A stretch of 64,000 nucleotides of DNA from contig NC_016633.1 of the NCBI RefSeq assembly GCF_000236685.1, positions 1-64,000 on the forward strand, given 5' to 3'. Shown here one piece after another: positions 35,830 through 45,165 of this stretch. Within the stretch, counting starts at the first letter, position 1. Every line of letters starts with the position of its first letter. This stretch comes from Sphaerochaeta pleomorpha str. Grapes. Lineage in GTDB: Bacteria; Spirochaetota; Spirochaetia; Sphaerochaetales; Sphaerochaetaceae. The notes below the pieces were generated by a model. It did not search any database and was not told where the DNA came from. It saw only the letters and a list, made by a program, of their open reading frames with translations. The translations under genes and the position numbers were made by a program.

Positions 35830-38226
35830 GTGAATGATATAAGAGTACATGCCGTAGATGCCTCGAATCTGGTCTCAAAGGAAGGGTGCGAGAAACTGGT
35901 GGAAATCTATCGTTCCTATTCGGAACACCACCAGGTGTTTGTCCTTTCCCCAGTCAGGGACAGCCAATTGGAAATAGGTTCTCTTCTATTATTGGCCCGA
36001 CACCACGATGAACGGCTCTGGTCCATGCTGGAAAAACGGTTTTCTGTCTGGACAGAACTTGTGGACCGGCTCCTAGCCCGTCTTGCCGGCGAGAAAGTGC
36101 TGCAACGCATAAAAGAAGGTTTTGCCAATATCGAGGATTTGTTACGCGCCGTCTGGCTCGTCGAGGACATTTCCTCAGGTTCAAAGAATTATATCGACAT
36201 GGTAGTGAGCTCTTGGGTAGCAGATGTGCTCTGCCATTACGTCACCGCCTTGAAAATTACCTCAAACTTACTTGATTATCAGTTTGCCTTGAGGGAAACG
36301 GGAGTGAAGCAGGATTGTCTCTTTGTTTCGGGACTGCTTCCCCAGGCTGAAAATTTCTCACCCTCTGATGGGATAGCCGAATATGCTGCCTCAATGCTGG
36401 CAGCTTCCTTGCAGGCAAAAGGCCTGACCTTCTGGAACGACATGGCGTTATTGCGTAATGCCGATGTCCTGGAGGTACCTTCGGCAAAGATAATCCGCTC
36501 GCTTTCCTATGCCGAGGCAACAGAACTATCCTTTTTTGGAGCTCCCCTTATCCATCCGCAGGCCTTGCTTCCCGCAATCGAAGCTTCCATCGACGTACAG
36601 TTGCGTTGGTGGGCTGATATAGAGGCAGAAGGTACGGTCATATCCAAGCAGGGTGACGGGATGTCCCCTAACCGGGTGAAAGGCTTCAGTATCATCCATG
36701 ATGTAGCCCTTATCAACGTAGAGGGTGCCGGTATGAGCGGGGTCATTGGCATTGCAAGCAGACTCTTTACTGCAATGCGTGAAGCCTCCATTTCAGTAAT
36801 ACTCATCAGCCAGGCATCCAGTGAATATTCTATTTGCTTTGCTGTCCCCGAAAAACAAATGCGACTTGCCGTAGAGACGGCAAAGGTAGCTTTTGCCCAT
36901 GAACTGGGTGACCATATGATACAGAGCATAGACGGGGAAATCGGGTGTGCCATCCTGGCCGCTGTTGGAAAACAGATGACCGGGCAAGCTGGTGTTGCAG
37001 GCAAGTTTTTCTCCTCCTTGGGTAAGGCTGGGGTAAATGTCCGTGCCATTGCCCAAGGATCGAGTGAAACCAACATCAGTGTAGTGATCAAAGGTTCTGA
37101 CTCGAAGAAGGCTCTGCGGGCATTGCATGCCGGCTTCTTCCTTTCCAAGCAAGCCCTTTCGGTTGGGCTGTTTGGCCCTGGAAACATTGGCGGCACGCTG
37201 CTTGACCAGATTGCCAGCGAAACAGTTCGCCTAAAGGAGCAGTTCGGACTCGATATCCATATCAGAGGTATAGCCAATTCAAGAAAAATGCTTCTTGATG
37301 AGGAAGGCATAGACCTTTCGCGGTGGAAAGAGCGGTTTGAAAACGAAGCGGTAGACTTGAAAATGGAAGATTTCATCAACCATATCGGTGCTACCTATTT
37401 TCCCCATTCTTTACTGGTCGATTGTACAACCAGCAGCCAGTTGGCTGAGAAGTACGTCAGCTGGCTTGAACGTGGCATTCACATTATTACACCGAACAAG
37501 AAGGCTGGCACCACCAACTATACGTACTATCGTAGCCTTCTCGATACTTGTCTGAGAACCGGTCGCCGTTTTTTATACGAGACGACTGTAGGGGCGGGGC
37601 TCCCGGTTATCTGTACCCTCAAGGACCTTGTACAGACCGGCGACCGTGTGCACCGCATCGAGGGAATTGTCAGTGGTACCCTTGCCTGGCTGTTTAACCA
37701 GTATGACGGGAATGTCCCTTTCAGCTCGCTTGTCAGAAAAGCCAAGGAAATGGGGTACACCGAACCAGACCCCCGGGACGATCTTTCGGGAATGGATGTC
37801 GGTCGCAAGACCGTGATATTGGCCAGGGAACTTGGCTATGCGGTGGAAGTATCTGATATCCCTATCGAAAGCCTGGTTCCTATCCAATTGCAAGACGCTT
37901 CGCTGTCAGAATTTATGTCCAGACTCGAGGAGTTGGACGAGCCCATGCTCAAACTGTTCAGAGAAGCAGAGGGCAGGGGAGAAAAACTGCGCTATGTCGG
38001 TTGTGTCGATGAACAGGGACATTGTTCTGCATCGTTGAAAAGTTTCGTCGCAGATCATCCCTTTGCCCAGGCGACTGGAACCGACAATGTAATCTGCTAT
38101 ACGACCGATCGATATTTTTCCCAACCCTTGGTTATCAAGGGGCCGGGGGCCGGCCGCGATGTAACAGCCGGGGGTGTGTTTTCTGACATTTTACGTTTGG
38201 CCGCCTATCTTGGCGCCAGAATCTGA
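35830..38226 (+). CDS. Homoserine dehydrogenase fused to a degenerate aspartokinase domain
   Basis: ThrA/MetL-type architecture in 798 residues from GTG 35830 (TAGGAG 8 bases before). The C-terminal homoserine dehydrogenase looks active: GPGNIGG (about 449), TPNKKAG with the catalytic Lys, YETTVGAGLP, EGIVSGTLAWLFN and YTEPDPRDDLSGMD. Two ACT domains (about 285-440) are well kept. The N-terminal kinase part has the right length and local similarity (SLSYAEATELSFFGAPLIHP). But KFGGTS is VHAVDASNL, the GRNGSDYSA region is SPSDGIAEYAA, and TDVDGVYTxDPR is NDMALLRNADVLE. Aspartokinase activity is therefore unlikely; the domain may only regulate. thrC follows 11 bases later. Confidence 0.85.
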   Translation: MNDIRVHAVDASNLVSKEGCEKLVEIYRSYSEHHQVFVLSPVRDSQLEIGSLLLLARHHDERLWSMLEKRFSVWTELVDRLLARLAGEKVLQRIKEGFANIEDLLRAVWLVEDISSGSKNYIDMVVSSWVADVLCHYVTALKITSNLLDYQFALRETGVKQDCLFVSGLLPQAENFSPSDGIAEYAASMLAASLQAKGLTFWNDMALLRNADVLEVPSAKIIRSLSYAEATELSFFGAPLIHPQALLPAIEASIDVQLRWWADIEAEGTVISKQGDGMSPNRVKGFSIIHDVALINVEGAGMSGVIGIASRLFTAMREASISVILISQASSEYSICFAVPEKQMRLAVETAKVAFAHELGDHMIQSIDGEIGCAILAAVGKQMTGQAGVAGKFFSSLGKAGVNVRAIAQGSSETNISVVIKGSDSKKALRALHAGFFLSKQALSVGLFGPGNIGGTLLDQIASETVRLKEQFGLDIHIRGIANSRKMLLDEEGIDLSRWKERFENEAVDLKMEDFINHIGATYFPHSLLVDCTTSSQLAEKYVSWLERGIHIITPNKKAGTTNYTYYRSLLDTCLRTGRRFLYETTVGAGLPVICTLKDLVQTGDRVHRIEGIVSGTLAWLFNQYDGNVPFSSLVRKAKEMGYTEPDPRDDLSGMDVGRKTVILARELGYAVEVSDIPIESLVPIQLQDASLSEFMSRLEELDEPMLKLFREAEGRGEKLRYVGCVDEQGHCSASLKSFVADHPFAQATGTDNVICYTTDRYFSQPLVIKGPGAGRDVTAGGVFSDILRLAAYLGARI

Positions 38227-38237
38227 GGAGGACTGTC

Positions 38238-39509
38238 ATGAATTTTGTATCTACGAGAAAGAAATCACCAGCTGTCAGTGCAAGTGAAGCAATATTGCAG
38301 GGACTTGCCCCAGATGGAGGACTCTATATTCCGGAAACGTTTCCCTCCTTGGAAAACCTGAGGATCAATGAAATTTCATCGTATCCTGAGCTTGCCTTTG
38401 AAGTACTCTATCCCTTTTTCGAAACCGATATACTCAAAGATGATCTTGCAGAGATTTGTATCGAGGCCTTCAATTTTCCTGTCCCGCTTGTTCAGGTAAA
38501 GGACAAACAGACCATTTTGGAGCTCTACCATGGACCTACGGCAGCTTTCAAAGACTTTGGTGCCCGTTTCCTTGCCTGTGCCATGGAAAAACTGCTGGAG
38601 AAGCAGGAAAGAAAACTTACCATTTTGGTTGCAACCAGCGGGGATACCGGTGGGGCTGTTGCCGCGGCCTTTGCCAACCGCAAGGGAATCGAGGTAAAAG
38701 TCCTGTTCCCCAAAGGAAGGGTGAGCAAACGGCAGAAACAGCAATTGACCTGCTGGGGTGGGAATATCAAGGCCTATGAAGTAGACGGTTCCTTTGATGA
38801 CTGCCAGAAAATGGTCAAGGACGCTTTTATGGATACCGAGCTCAAAGAAACCTGGGGCCTGAGCAGTGCCAATAGCATCAATTTGGGGAGATTGCTTCCC
38901 CAGAGTGTCTATTATGTCTATGCTGCGCACCTGTTCTCCCAGAGCTTTGGAATAAAGCCGACCTTCATCATTCCCAGCGGAAACGTAGGGAACAGTTGCG
39001 GTGCCTACTGGGCTTTTTCCATGGGAGCCCCGATAGAACGCATCGCGCTTGCAGTGAATGCAAACAAGACCATCCCCGATTATCTTGAAGAAGGTGAATA
39101 TAAGCCAAGGAGCAGTGTGGCAACCCTTGCCAACGCTATGGATGTAGGATCCCCTAGCAATATGGAACGGCTTTTCGCCCTGTATGGTGACATCGAGACG
39201 TTCCGCAGGCAAGTCAGTGCCTGGTCGGTCGATGACGAGACCATCAAGCAGACAATCAAAGAAGTGTATGACGAAAACGGGTATATCCTGTGTCCCCATA
39301 CCGCTACAGCCGAGCGGGTGAGGCGAGACCACTTTGCCGACAAAGGGACGATTGTTGTCTCTACCGCTCATCCTGCAAAGTTTGAAGCTGTAGTCGAACC
39401 CCTTATTGGCAAAGAGGTTCCCGTCCCCGAGAACCTTGCTGCCTTGTTCGACAAAAAGAGTGAATACAAATCAGTGGGCTGTAATTACAAAGAACTTTTT
39501 GTTGACTGA
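38238..39509 (+). CDS. thrC: Threonine synthase
   Basis: PLP enzyme converting O-phosphohomoserine to threonine, 423 residues, starting after AGGAGGAC. The PLP lysine lies in HGPTAAFKDFGARF, and ATSGDTGGAVAAAF and PSGNVGNSCG bind the cofactor and phosphate. Class with N-terminal SxSEAILQGLAPDGGLY (here VSASEAILQGLAPDGG). Second gene of the threonine operon. Confidence 0.94.
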   Translation: MNFVSTRKKSPAVSASEAILQGLAPDGGLYIPETFPSLENLRINEISSYPELAFEVLYPFFETDILKDDLAEICIEAFNFPVPLVQVKDKQTILELYHGPTAAFKDFGARFLACAMEKLLEKQERKLTILVATSGDTGGAVAAAFANRKGIEVKVLFPKGRVSKRQKQQLTCWGGNIKAYEVDGSFDDCQKMVKDAFMDTELKETWGLSSANSINLGRLLPQSVYYVYAAHLFSQSFGIKPTFIIPSGNVGNSCGAYWAFSMGAPIERIALAVNANKTIPDYLEEGEYKPRSSVATLANAMDVGSPSNMERLFALYGDIETFRRQVSAWSVDDETIKQTIKEVYDENGYILCPHTATAERVRRDHFADKGTIVVSTAHPAKFEAVVEPLIGKEVPVPENLAALFDKKSEYKSVGCNYKELFVD

Positions 39510-39534
39510 TAGGAAATACAGGTACGTAAAAGGG

Positions 39535-39562
39535 AAAGCAGGCAAAAGCCTGCTTTTTCTTT
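39535..39562. terminator. Terminator after thrC
   Basis: AAAGCAGGC (39535-39543), AAAA loop, GCCTGCTTT (39548-39556), then T-rich. Directly beside the 3' end of the convergent gene, so probably bidirectional. Confidence 0.85.
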
Positions 39563-40309
39563 TTAGCCCAACAGCAACCGGATTGTTCTTGCATACTTGT
39601 GGAGCACAGGGGTCCCCCTCCCGTTTCTGATAGCCTTGAGGGTATTGGGAAGGTCGACAGGGACTGTGCCTGAGAGCATGCTGATCGGCAGGTCTTTGTA
39701 GATTTTGGGCTGCATAATCGTGGAAGGTCCCATAAGGACCGTGGGGATTTCTTTTCCTTCCAAGTGTTCGAAAACAGACTCAGTACTGTTTGTAATGACA
39801 CTCGTGGCTGTGAGGATAAGTGCCTCCGCATGGTTCTTTGCCCAGCAATAGAATTCTTTCTCACTCCCTATTTTCTTTCCGATATCATAGGCAACCACCT
39901 CGATTCCATTCTTTCCCAGTTGCCGTACGATTGGTTCAAAATATCCGACCATGGCAACTTTGCTTCCCTTTGCAAGATGCAAATCTTTCTCCAAGGTCTT
40001 TGGGTCATCCGGGCACACTGCAGCAAACGAAGCATTCAACGCATTTACCAACGCAATTGCCATGGTTCTATCTAAAAGATTATCCGATAGTATTTCTTGC
40101 AACAGCATCAGGGCATTCTGCTGCTCGTAATCGAGAGGATTTTTATTCACGGAACAGGAGCTGGCATGTTCAAGGAATGTGCAACAAAGGCCGCATCGGC
40201 CATCGGTGAGGGTAATGGCACTGTAACCAAGCCCGAGATGGATTTCATCAATGACCGAATTTTTTGCTTCTGGTGCAAAGAAATCAAATATCTGCTGGTT
40301 TACATCCAT
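39563..40309 (-). CDS. DUF4213/DUF364 family protein
   Basis: 248 residues. An N-terminal part (IDEIHLGLGYSAITLTDGRCGL) of the DUF4213 type is followed by a Rossmann-like DUF364 part (VAMVGYFEPIVRQL, ILTATSVITNSTE, VLMGPSTIMQP). The family is thought to bind metal or a metal-cofactor precursor, but no reaction is established. AAGGATGG precedes the ATG. Single gene; TATACT at 40328-40333 is a possible -10 box. Confidence 0.8.
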   Translation of the reverse strand: MDVNQQIFDFFAPEAKNSVIDEIHLGLGYSAITLTDGRCGLCCTFLEHASSCSVNKNPLDYEQQNALMLLQEILSDNLLDRTMAIALVNALNASFAAVCPDDPKTLEKDLHLAKGSKVAMVGYFEPIVRQLGKNGIEVVAYDIGKKIGSEKEFYCWAKNHAEALILTATSVITNSTESVFEHLEGKEIPTVLMGPSTIMQPKIYKDLPISMLSGTVPVDLPNTLKAIRNGRGTPVLHKYARTIRLLLG

Positions 40310-40377
40310 TGGTTTTCCATCCTTTTGTATAGTATACCGTTATTTATACCTACATGCATTGAAAAGAAGGAACTGAT

Positions 40378-40404
40378 GAAAAAAGAACCTGCCCGAAGGC
40401 AGGT
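40378..40404 (-). terminator. Terminator of galTK
   Basis: Minus strand stem ACCTGCC/GGCAGGT (40398-40404 and 40387-40393) with TTCG loop and T-rich tail. Confidence 0.85.
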
Positions 40405-40415
40405 CCCCTAGTACA

Positions 40416-41690
40416 TTATTCTGCGATGCAACAGGTTGGTTTTTGCCTGATGCAAATAGCGGTGACACTTCCCTTTCCAAAGACAGTTTCCATGGATTTG
40501 GTATAGCTTTGTATCTTATTCAGGGGGACATAGGCCTGAATGGTCCCGGCGAATCCTCCGCCATGGACACGGGCAACGTATTGTTCCCCGAGAATATTCC
40601 TTGTCAGGGCAATAGCCAGGCTCAACCCCTGTTCTTTGGGGTTTGATGCCGGGTACAGGTTCTGTAAAAAGCAGAAAGAGCTTTCCCCGCTTGCTTTGAC
40701 CAAGGCGAGATAGGAAGGGAAATCATTCTTCTGCAAAGCGGTAACCATGGAGGAAACCCGCTCGTTTTCACTGTAGAAATGAATTGCCCTCAGCAAAGCC
40801 CTGTCATTATTGAGGGTTGCCCGCAATTGGGGTAATTTAGCCTCAAATTCTTCCTTGGAGATCTGACGCAGGTTCTCTTTACCAAACTGGGCTGCGACAA
40901 GACGCATTTCCTTGGGAACCGCGGCGTACTCGGGGGTAAGGTCTGCATGGTTTCCCCCAGTATCGACGATTGCCAGGGCATAGCCATGTTGGCTGAATGA
41001 GAAGGGGACCGGGACGACAACCGGGTTGTCACCGTCCCTGAAGTCAATACCGACAATCCCCCCGTTGGCACAGGCAATCTGGTCCATAAGTCCGGAAGGC
41101 TTGCCGAAATATTCGTTTTCGCTGAATTTCCCGATTATTGCAAGCTCTACTGGAGTGAGTACGTCCTCATTGTACAGATGGTTGAAAATAGTTCCGCACA
41201 GGATTTCGATTGCAGCGCTCGAAGAAAGCCCTGAACCTTTGAGAACCCTGCTGGTCGTATTGGCTTCCCAGCCCCCGATGGAAAGGCCGCGCTTGGAGAA
41301 TGCTGCACCGATGCCGCGGACTAAAGCCTGCGTCGTGTTCTCTTCGCTGCTTACTTTCCCAAGGTTGGAAAGGTCCACCTCTACTGCAGGGTAACCTTCG
41401 CTGATCAAGACAACCTTTGTATCATTTCGAGGCGAGACTGCCGCAATGGTATCGAGATTGATCGTAGCGGCTATCACTTTGCCAAGGTTGTGGTCGGTAT
41501 GGTTCCCCCCGAGTTCGCTTCTTCCAGCTGTGCTGAAGAGCTTGGCATCAGTCTTGGAGAACAAAGCGGCATGGGTTTCCAAAAGGGAAGCAAAACGGTT
41601 GTCCATATCGGTTTCATCGAAATCGAATCCGTATAAAAAGGGATATACAGAGTGCAACGCGCCATTTTTGATAGTTTGAGGATTTGCCAT
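40416..41690 (-). CDS. galK: Galactokinase
   Basis: GHMP kinase phosphorylating galactose, 424 residues. The sugar-binding motif is GRSELGGNHTDHNLGKV (the family normally has GRxNxxGEHTDY, so the acidic residue after Gly is Asn here). The ATP loop is VLKGSGLSSSAAIE. A C-terminal GHMP domain contains VHGGGFAGTIQAYV. It lies 8 bases after galT. The changed sugar motif matches the longer galactokinase branch seen in some Firmicutes and spirochaetes and does not by itself imply another substrate. Confidence 0.88.
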   Translation of the reverse strand: MANPQTIKNGALHSVYPFLYGFDFDETDMDNRFASLLETHAALFSKTDAKLFSTAGRSELGGNHTDHNLGKVIAATINLDTIAAVSPRNDTKVVLISEGYPAVEVDLSNLGKVSSEENTTQALVRGIGAAFSKRGLSIGGWEANTTSRVLKGSGLSSSAAIEILCGTIFNHLYNEDVLTPVELAIIGKFSENEYFGKPSGLMDQIACANGGIVGIDFRDGDNPVVVPVPFSFSQHGYALAIVDTGGNHADLTPEYAAVPKEMRLVAAQFGKENLRQISKEEFEAKLPQLRATLNNDRALLRAIHFYSENERVSSMVTALQKNDFPSYLALVKASGESSFCFLQNLYPASNPKEQGLSLAIALTRNILGEQYVARVHGGGFAGTIQAYVPLNKIQSYTKSMETVFGKGSVTAICIRQKPTCCIAE

Positions 41691-41698
41691 AGAATCTC

Positions 41699-42748
41699 CT
41701 ACTCTTTTTCTGTGTAATGGATGGGACTGACACTACAAAGGGTCTTTGCAGCCCCTTCGGCGGTAATATCCCTTTGTGGCATTGCCAACATCTCATATCC
41801 TACCATGAATTTCTTGACTGTGGCAGAGCGAAGTAGTGGTGGAAAGTAATGAATATGCATAATACAGCCTGGATAGTCTTTGCCATCAGTCGGTTTCTGG
41901 TGAATTCCCATGGAATAGGGAAAACTGGTTTCGAACAGATTGTCGTAGCGTATACCCACTTCCTTCATAAGTGAAGCTAGGTTGGTTTTTTCCCCATTGG
42001 TCAAGGTGCCGATGTCCGTAATGCCCCTTTGTAGCGGAAGGATGAGCGCTTCATAAGGCCAAACTGCCCAGAACGGTACTACCGCGATGAAATCATCATT
42101 GCTGGCGAATACCCGTTCGTTCTTCTGCTTTTCATATTGGGCATATTCAAGAAGCATGGCCGTATTGTGTGTTTCAAAATAGGTTCTCTGGTTTTCCAGT
42201 TCACGGGCAGGAATATCAGGGATAATCTCCTCGGCCCAGATCTGGGAGTGGGGATGGGGATTCGAGCACCCCATGATAGCCTCTCTGTTCTCAAAGATCT
42301 GGACATGGTTGATAAACGGTTTTTCTCCCAGTTCCTTATACTGTTCTGCCCAGACAGTGAGCACTTTCTCAATTTCATTGATTGCCATCTTTGCCAGTGT
42401 CAAATCATGCCGGGGTGAGAAACAGATTACCTTGCAGATGCCTTTTTCGCTCTTCGCCCGAAGTAACCCGTTGGGCCCTTCATCGAGGCTTCCGCTTTCG
42501 GTGGTTTCAAGCAAGGAAGAGAAATCATTCTGGAATACAAAGGTATCTGCATAGTCTGGGTTGACCTGTCCTTTTGAGCGTGCATTTTTCGGGCAAAGAT
42601 AACACGATGCATCGTAGGTAGGCCTTACCTCGACAGGCTGTTTCTCCACTTGGCCGTTCCATGGTCGCTTTGTCCTGTGGGGCGAGATTTTCACCCATTC
42701 GCCAAGCAATGGGTTGTAACGGTTGTGCGTATCTGACTGTATATCCAC
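41699..42748 (-). CDS. galT: Galactose-1-phosphate uridylyltransferase
   Basis: Leloir enzyme, 349 residues from GTG 42748, five bases after GGGAGG; the open frame upstream crosses the operator. Motifs: NPLLGEWVKISPHRTKRPW near the start, CYLCP zinc ligands, and GCSNPHPHSQIWA with the nucleotidylated His (HPH). A C-terminal GIHQKPTDG-like stretch supplies further ligands. First gene of galTK. Confidence 0.93.
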   Translation of the reverse strand: MDIQSDTHNRYNPLLGEWVKISPHRTKRPWNGQVEKQPVEVRPTYDASCYLCPKNARSKGQVNPDYADTFVFQNDFSSLLETTESGSLDEGPNGLLRAKSEKGICKVICFSPRHDLTLAKMAINEIEKVLTVWAEQYKELGEKPFINHVQIFENREAIMGCSNPHPHSQIWAEEIIPDIPARELENQRTYFETHNTAMLLEYAQYEKQKNERVFASNDDFIAVVPFWAVWPYEALILPLQRGITDIGTLTNGEKTNLASLMKEVGIRYDNLFETSFPYSMGIHQKPTDGKDYPGCIMHIHYFPPLLRSATVKKFMVGYEMLAMPQRDITAEGAAKTLCSVSPIHYTEKE

Positions 42749-42779
42749 GTATTCCTCCCGAACATGTCTTGCAATAGGA

Positions 42780-42821
42780 AATGTACACGTGTACATTACT
42801 CAAATGCCTCTCTACTGTCAA
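42780..42821 (-). promoter_or_regulatory. galT promoter with overlapping LacI-type operator
   Basis: Minus strand TTGACA (42816-42821), 17 bases, TAATGT (42793-42798). The perfect 18-bp palindrome AATGTACACGTGTACATT (42780-42797) covers the -10 box and start site, so binding would block transcription. Confidence 0.85.
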
Positions 42822-42904
42822 TGCAAGTAACCAGGTTTTCTTGGGAGAAAGCATTGAAACTTTTTATTTCTGGTTTACACTTTGAAAACCAAAAAGGAGA
42901 GTCC

Positions 42905-43888
42905 ATGACTCCAACGAGAAACCAAGTAGCCGAGAAAGCCAAGGTCAGTTCAGCCACGGTATCGAGGGTATTCAATAAAAGTGGCAGCGTATCGCCTCAG
43001 CTTCGCGATGCCGTACTTGCAGCTGCAAAAGAGCTTGGCTACACTCCGAACAAAGCCGCCGGAATGCTCAGAAGAAGGGGGACAGGGGTTATTGCCTTTG
43101 TCGAGATCAAAAAAGGGGCAAGACCCTATTACTGGGGAAACCTGAGTAGTTTTGACTGGTTTTTCGGCAGGGCCCTGCGTGGAATCCAGGAGGCGGTTAA
43201 GGAATCTTCCTGGCAACTGCGGTTTTATTCGGTTTCCTCAAAACAGGAATTGGTTGCCCTTTGCAACCAATGTGATGGGATCTTGGCATATGATGTAGAT
43301 ACAATTGCCGAAGCGCAACTGTTTGAAGGCCTTCCCATTCCCTATGTCCTGGCGCACCATCTGGAGGACTATCATGACCAGCATTGCATCTATACCGACA
43401 ACGTGCTCGGGGGAAAGTTGCAGGGGAAATTCTTACAGGAGAGGGGCTGTGTATCCCCGCTGTATATTACCGGGTATACTGACAGTGTCATGGCGCACAA
43501 ACATCGACTTGAAGGGTTCCTTTCAGTCTTTCCAAAAGCGGAAATACTGAATAGCGAGGTTGGAAGTGAACACGCCATCGATGGTATTCTTTCCTTTGTA
43601 AAAGAAAAGGTAAGCCGTAAGGAAATCGATTCCATTGCTGCGGTAAATGACCTTACCTTGTTTGAGTTGCTGTTGAAAATGCCTTGTTCCCTGCCAAGTG
43701 TTGGCTATGATGCATCTCCGTTCTACCGGTTGTTTTCAGGGCCTGTGGCCAGTGTAGATATCCAAAGCGGAGAGTTGTATAAGGTTGCCTGCAGGCAATT
43801 GGTTTCTGTACTCAACGGGGGGGAAGTGAAACGACTTTCCATCGAGCCGAAGCTAGTGTTGCTAGGGAAGCAAAGAGATTACGTATAA
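42905..43888 (+). CDS. LacI/GalR-family repressor of the gal genes
   Basis: 327 residues from ATG 42905 (AAAGGAG). N-terminal helix-turn-helix QVAEKAKVSSATVSRVFN with hinge helix AAGMLRRRGTG, then a sugar-binding periplasmic-protein-like core (GILAYDVDTIAE, VLAHHLEDYHDQHCIYTDN). Divergent from galT; the 18-bp palindrome between them is the obvious target. Probable galactose-responsive repressor. Confidence 0.88.
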   Translation: MTPTRNQVAEKAKVSSATVSRVFNKSGSVSPQLRDAVLAAAKELGYTPNKAAGMLRRRGTGVIAFVEIKKGARPYYWGNLSSFDWFFGRALRGIQEAVKESSWQLRFYSVSSKQELVALCNQCDGILAYDVDTIAEAQLFEGLPIPYVLAHHLEDYHDQHCIYTDNVLGGKLQGKFLQERGCVSPLYITGYTDSVMAHKHRLEGFLSVFPKAEILNSEVGSEHAIDGILSFVKEKVSRKEIDSIAAVNDLTLFELLLKMPCSLPSVGYDASPFYRLFSGPVASVDIQSGELYKVACRQLVSVLNGGEVKRLSIEPKLVLLGKQRDYV

Positions 43889-43899
43889 GGGGAATTTGT

Positions 43900-44265
43900 A
43901 TGAAATTCTGTTGGAGCACACTTACCGTTAGCGATATGGCAACCTCACTTTCGTTTTATAAAGAGATAGTGGGATTGGAGATTGACAATCAAATGCAAGT
44001 AGGCAACGGTACACAAATTGTCTTTCTGGGCAAAGGAGAAACCAAGGTTGAATTGATTTGCCATGGGGGAAAGAAAGAGACCGATATGGGTAAAGATATC
44101 TCCCTCGGCTTTGAAGTACCTTCGCTCGACAAACAATTGGCCTTGGTGCAGGAAAAGGGTATCGCAGTAACGTCAGGCCCTTTCCAACCTAATCCCTTCA
44201 TACGCTTTTTCTATGTCAGTGACCCTGATGGCCTGTCCATCCAGTTTGTCGAACAACTTCGCTAA
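43900..44265 (+). CDS. VOC-superfamily (glyoxalase/bleomycin-resistance fold) protein
   Basis: 121 residues, single-domain pair of beta-alpha-beta-beta-beta units: FCWSTLTVSDMATSLSFYKEIVGLE and FFYVSDPDGLSIQFVEQL. Possible metal ligands are at the starts and ends of these units, with the C-terminal Glu present. It starts 11 bases after the repressor gene and probably shares its transcript. Function not readable. Confidence 0.82.
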   Translation: MKFCWSTLTVSDMATSLSFYKEIVGLEIDNQMQVGNGTQIVFLGKGETKVELICHGGKKETDMGKDISLGFEVPSLDKQLALVQEKGIAVTSGPFQPNPFIRFFYVSDPDGLSIQFVEQLR

Positions 44266-44268
44266 TTC

Positions 44269-44490
44269 TTAGGCCGGGGGCTTTCCATCGGGAACAAACT
44301 CGAACAAGTCCCCTGGCTGGCAGGAGAGCGCTTCGCAGATTGCATTCATAGTCTGCAACCGGACTGCACTGACTTTTTCATTCTTGAGGTTCGAAAGGTT
44401 TGAAAGGGTAATCCCAACCTTTTGGGACAATTCGTTCAAGCTCATCTTCCTGTCTGCCATTACCCTGTCCAGGCGTATGATTATAGCCAT
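44269..44490 (-). CDS. Small Cro/CI-type DNA-binding protein (YozG-like)
   Basis: 73 residues, almost all helix-turn-helix (MSLNELSQKVGITLSNLSNLK and LQTMNAICEALSCQPGDLFEF). It is the usual partner of DUF2975 membrane proteins and follows that gene by 2 bases. Likely autoregulator; see the inverted repeat upstream of the pair. Confidence 0.88.
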   Translation of the reverse strand: MAIIIRLDRVMADRKMSLNELSQKVGITLSNLSNLKNEKVSAVRLQTMNAICEALSCQPGDLFEFVPDGKPPA

Positions 44491-44492
44491 GC

Positions 44493-45014
44493 TCAGATTG
44501 TCCTGTCATACTCATCTTGGAGTATGCAACCATAGTGAAAAATGCCGGAAAGCAGGAACAGGACCAAGACAATGATCAGGTTCGAGGGAAGCAGGGTAAA
44601 GCGGCCCGAGATTCCTTGTCCCTGCAGTCCTGAGGCAATGAGGTACACGACCAGTTGTTTGCAGTAGGTCGCAACCAGTAACAAGAGAGCCATTACCTTT
44701 AGTCGCTTTGCATTTGCAAGAGTGAATGGTGTTTCTTTTTTAAGGGAATTTGCAATCTTATATATCAGAAACAGGATACCAAGTGTCGAGAACATGGCAA
44801 TAAGGCTTGCAATGACCAAGGGAGCATTTCGTTCGAGGGGTTGGTTCAGTGCAAGGGAAAAACCTTCTCCCTGGATCTGGTCGATAGCCCAAAATCCCAG
44901 TGAGGGGAAAAGCAGAATGAAGGTTGTAGCAAGCACAGCTACAGCGGCAATCCAGAAAAAGATGGCAGTTATGATTCCAAATTGTTTTGTACGCTTTGGG
45001 ACTTGTGTTTCCAT
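44493..45014 (-). CDS. DUF2975 membrane protein
   Basis: 173 residues and four hydrophobic segments, starting METQVPKR after AAGGAG. It contains LKKETPFTLANAKRLKVMALLLL, the conserved DUF2975 loop. It is coupled to the YozG-like regulator; the pair is common in Gram-positive bacteria and spirochaetes and its role is unknown. Confidence 0.85.
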   Translation of the reverse strand: METQVPKRTKQFGIITAIFFWIAAVAVLATTFILLFPSLGFWAIDQIQGEGFSLALNQPLERNAPLVIASLIAMFSTLGILFLIYKIANSLKKETPFTLANAKRLKVMALLLLVATYCKQLVVYLIASGLQGQGISGRFTLLPSNLIIVLVLFLLSGIFHYGCILQDEYDRTI

Positions 45015-45070
45015 GAGTGGCTCCTTGTAGGAGTACAATACACAAAAAATATTCGCAAATCAATAGAAAA

Positions 45071-45087
45071 TTATCGTATAACGATAA
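45071..45087. promoter_or_regulatory. Inverted repeat upstream of DUF2975/YozG pair
   Basis: TTATCGT-ATA-ACGATAA, 56 bases before the DUF2975 start. A plausible operator for the small regulator. Confidence 0.5.
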
Positions 45088-45165
45088 AAATATAACAAAA
45101 AACAAAATTTTATAGAGAATGTTCATTCTCTTGGACACAAATTTCTGGCAACCAGGTTTTCCTAG

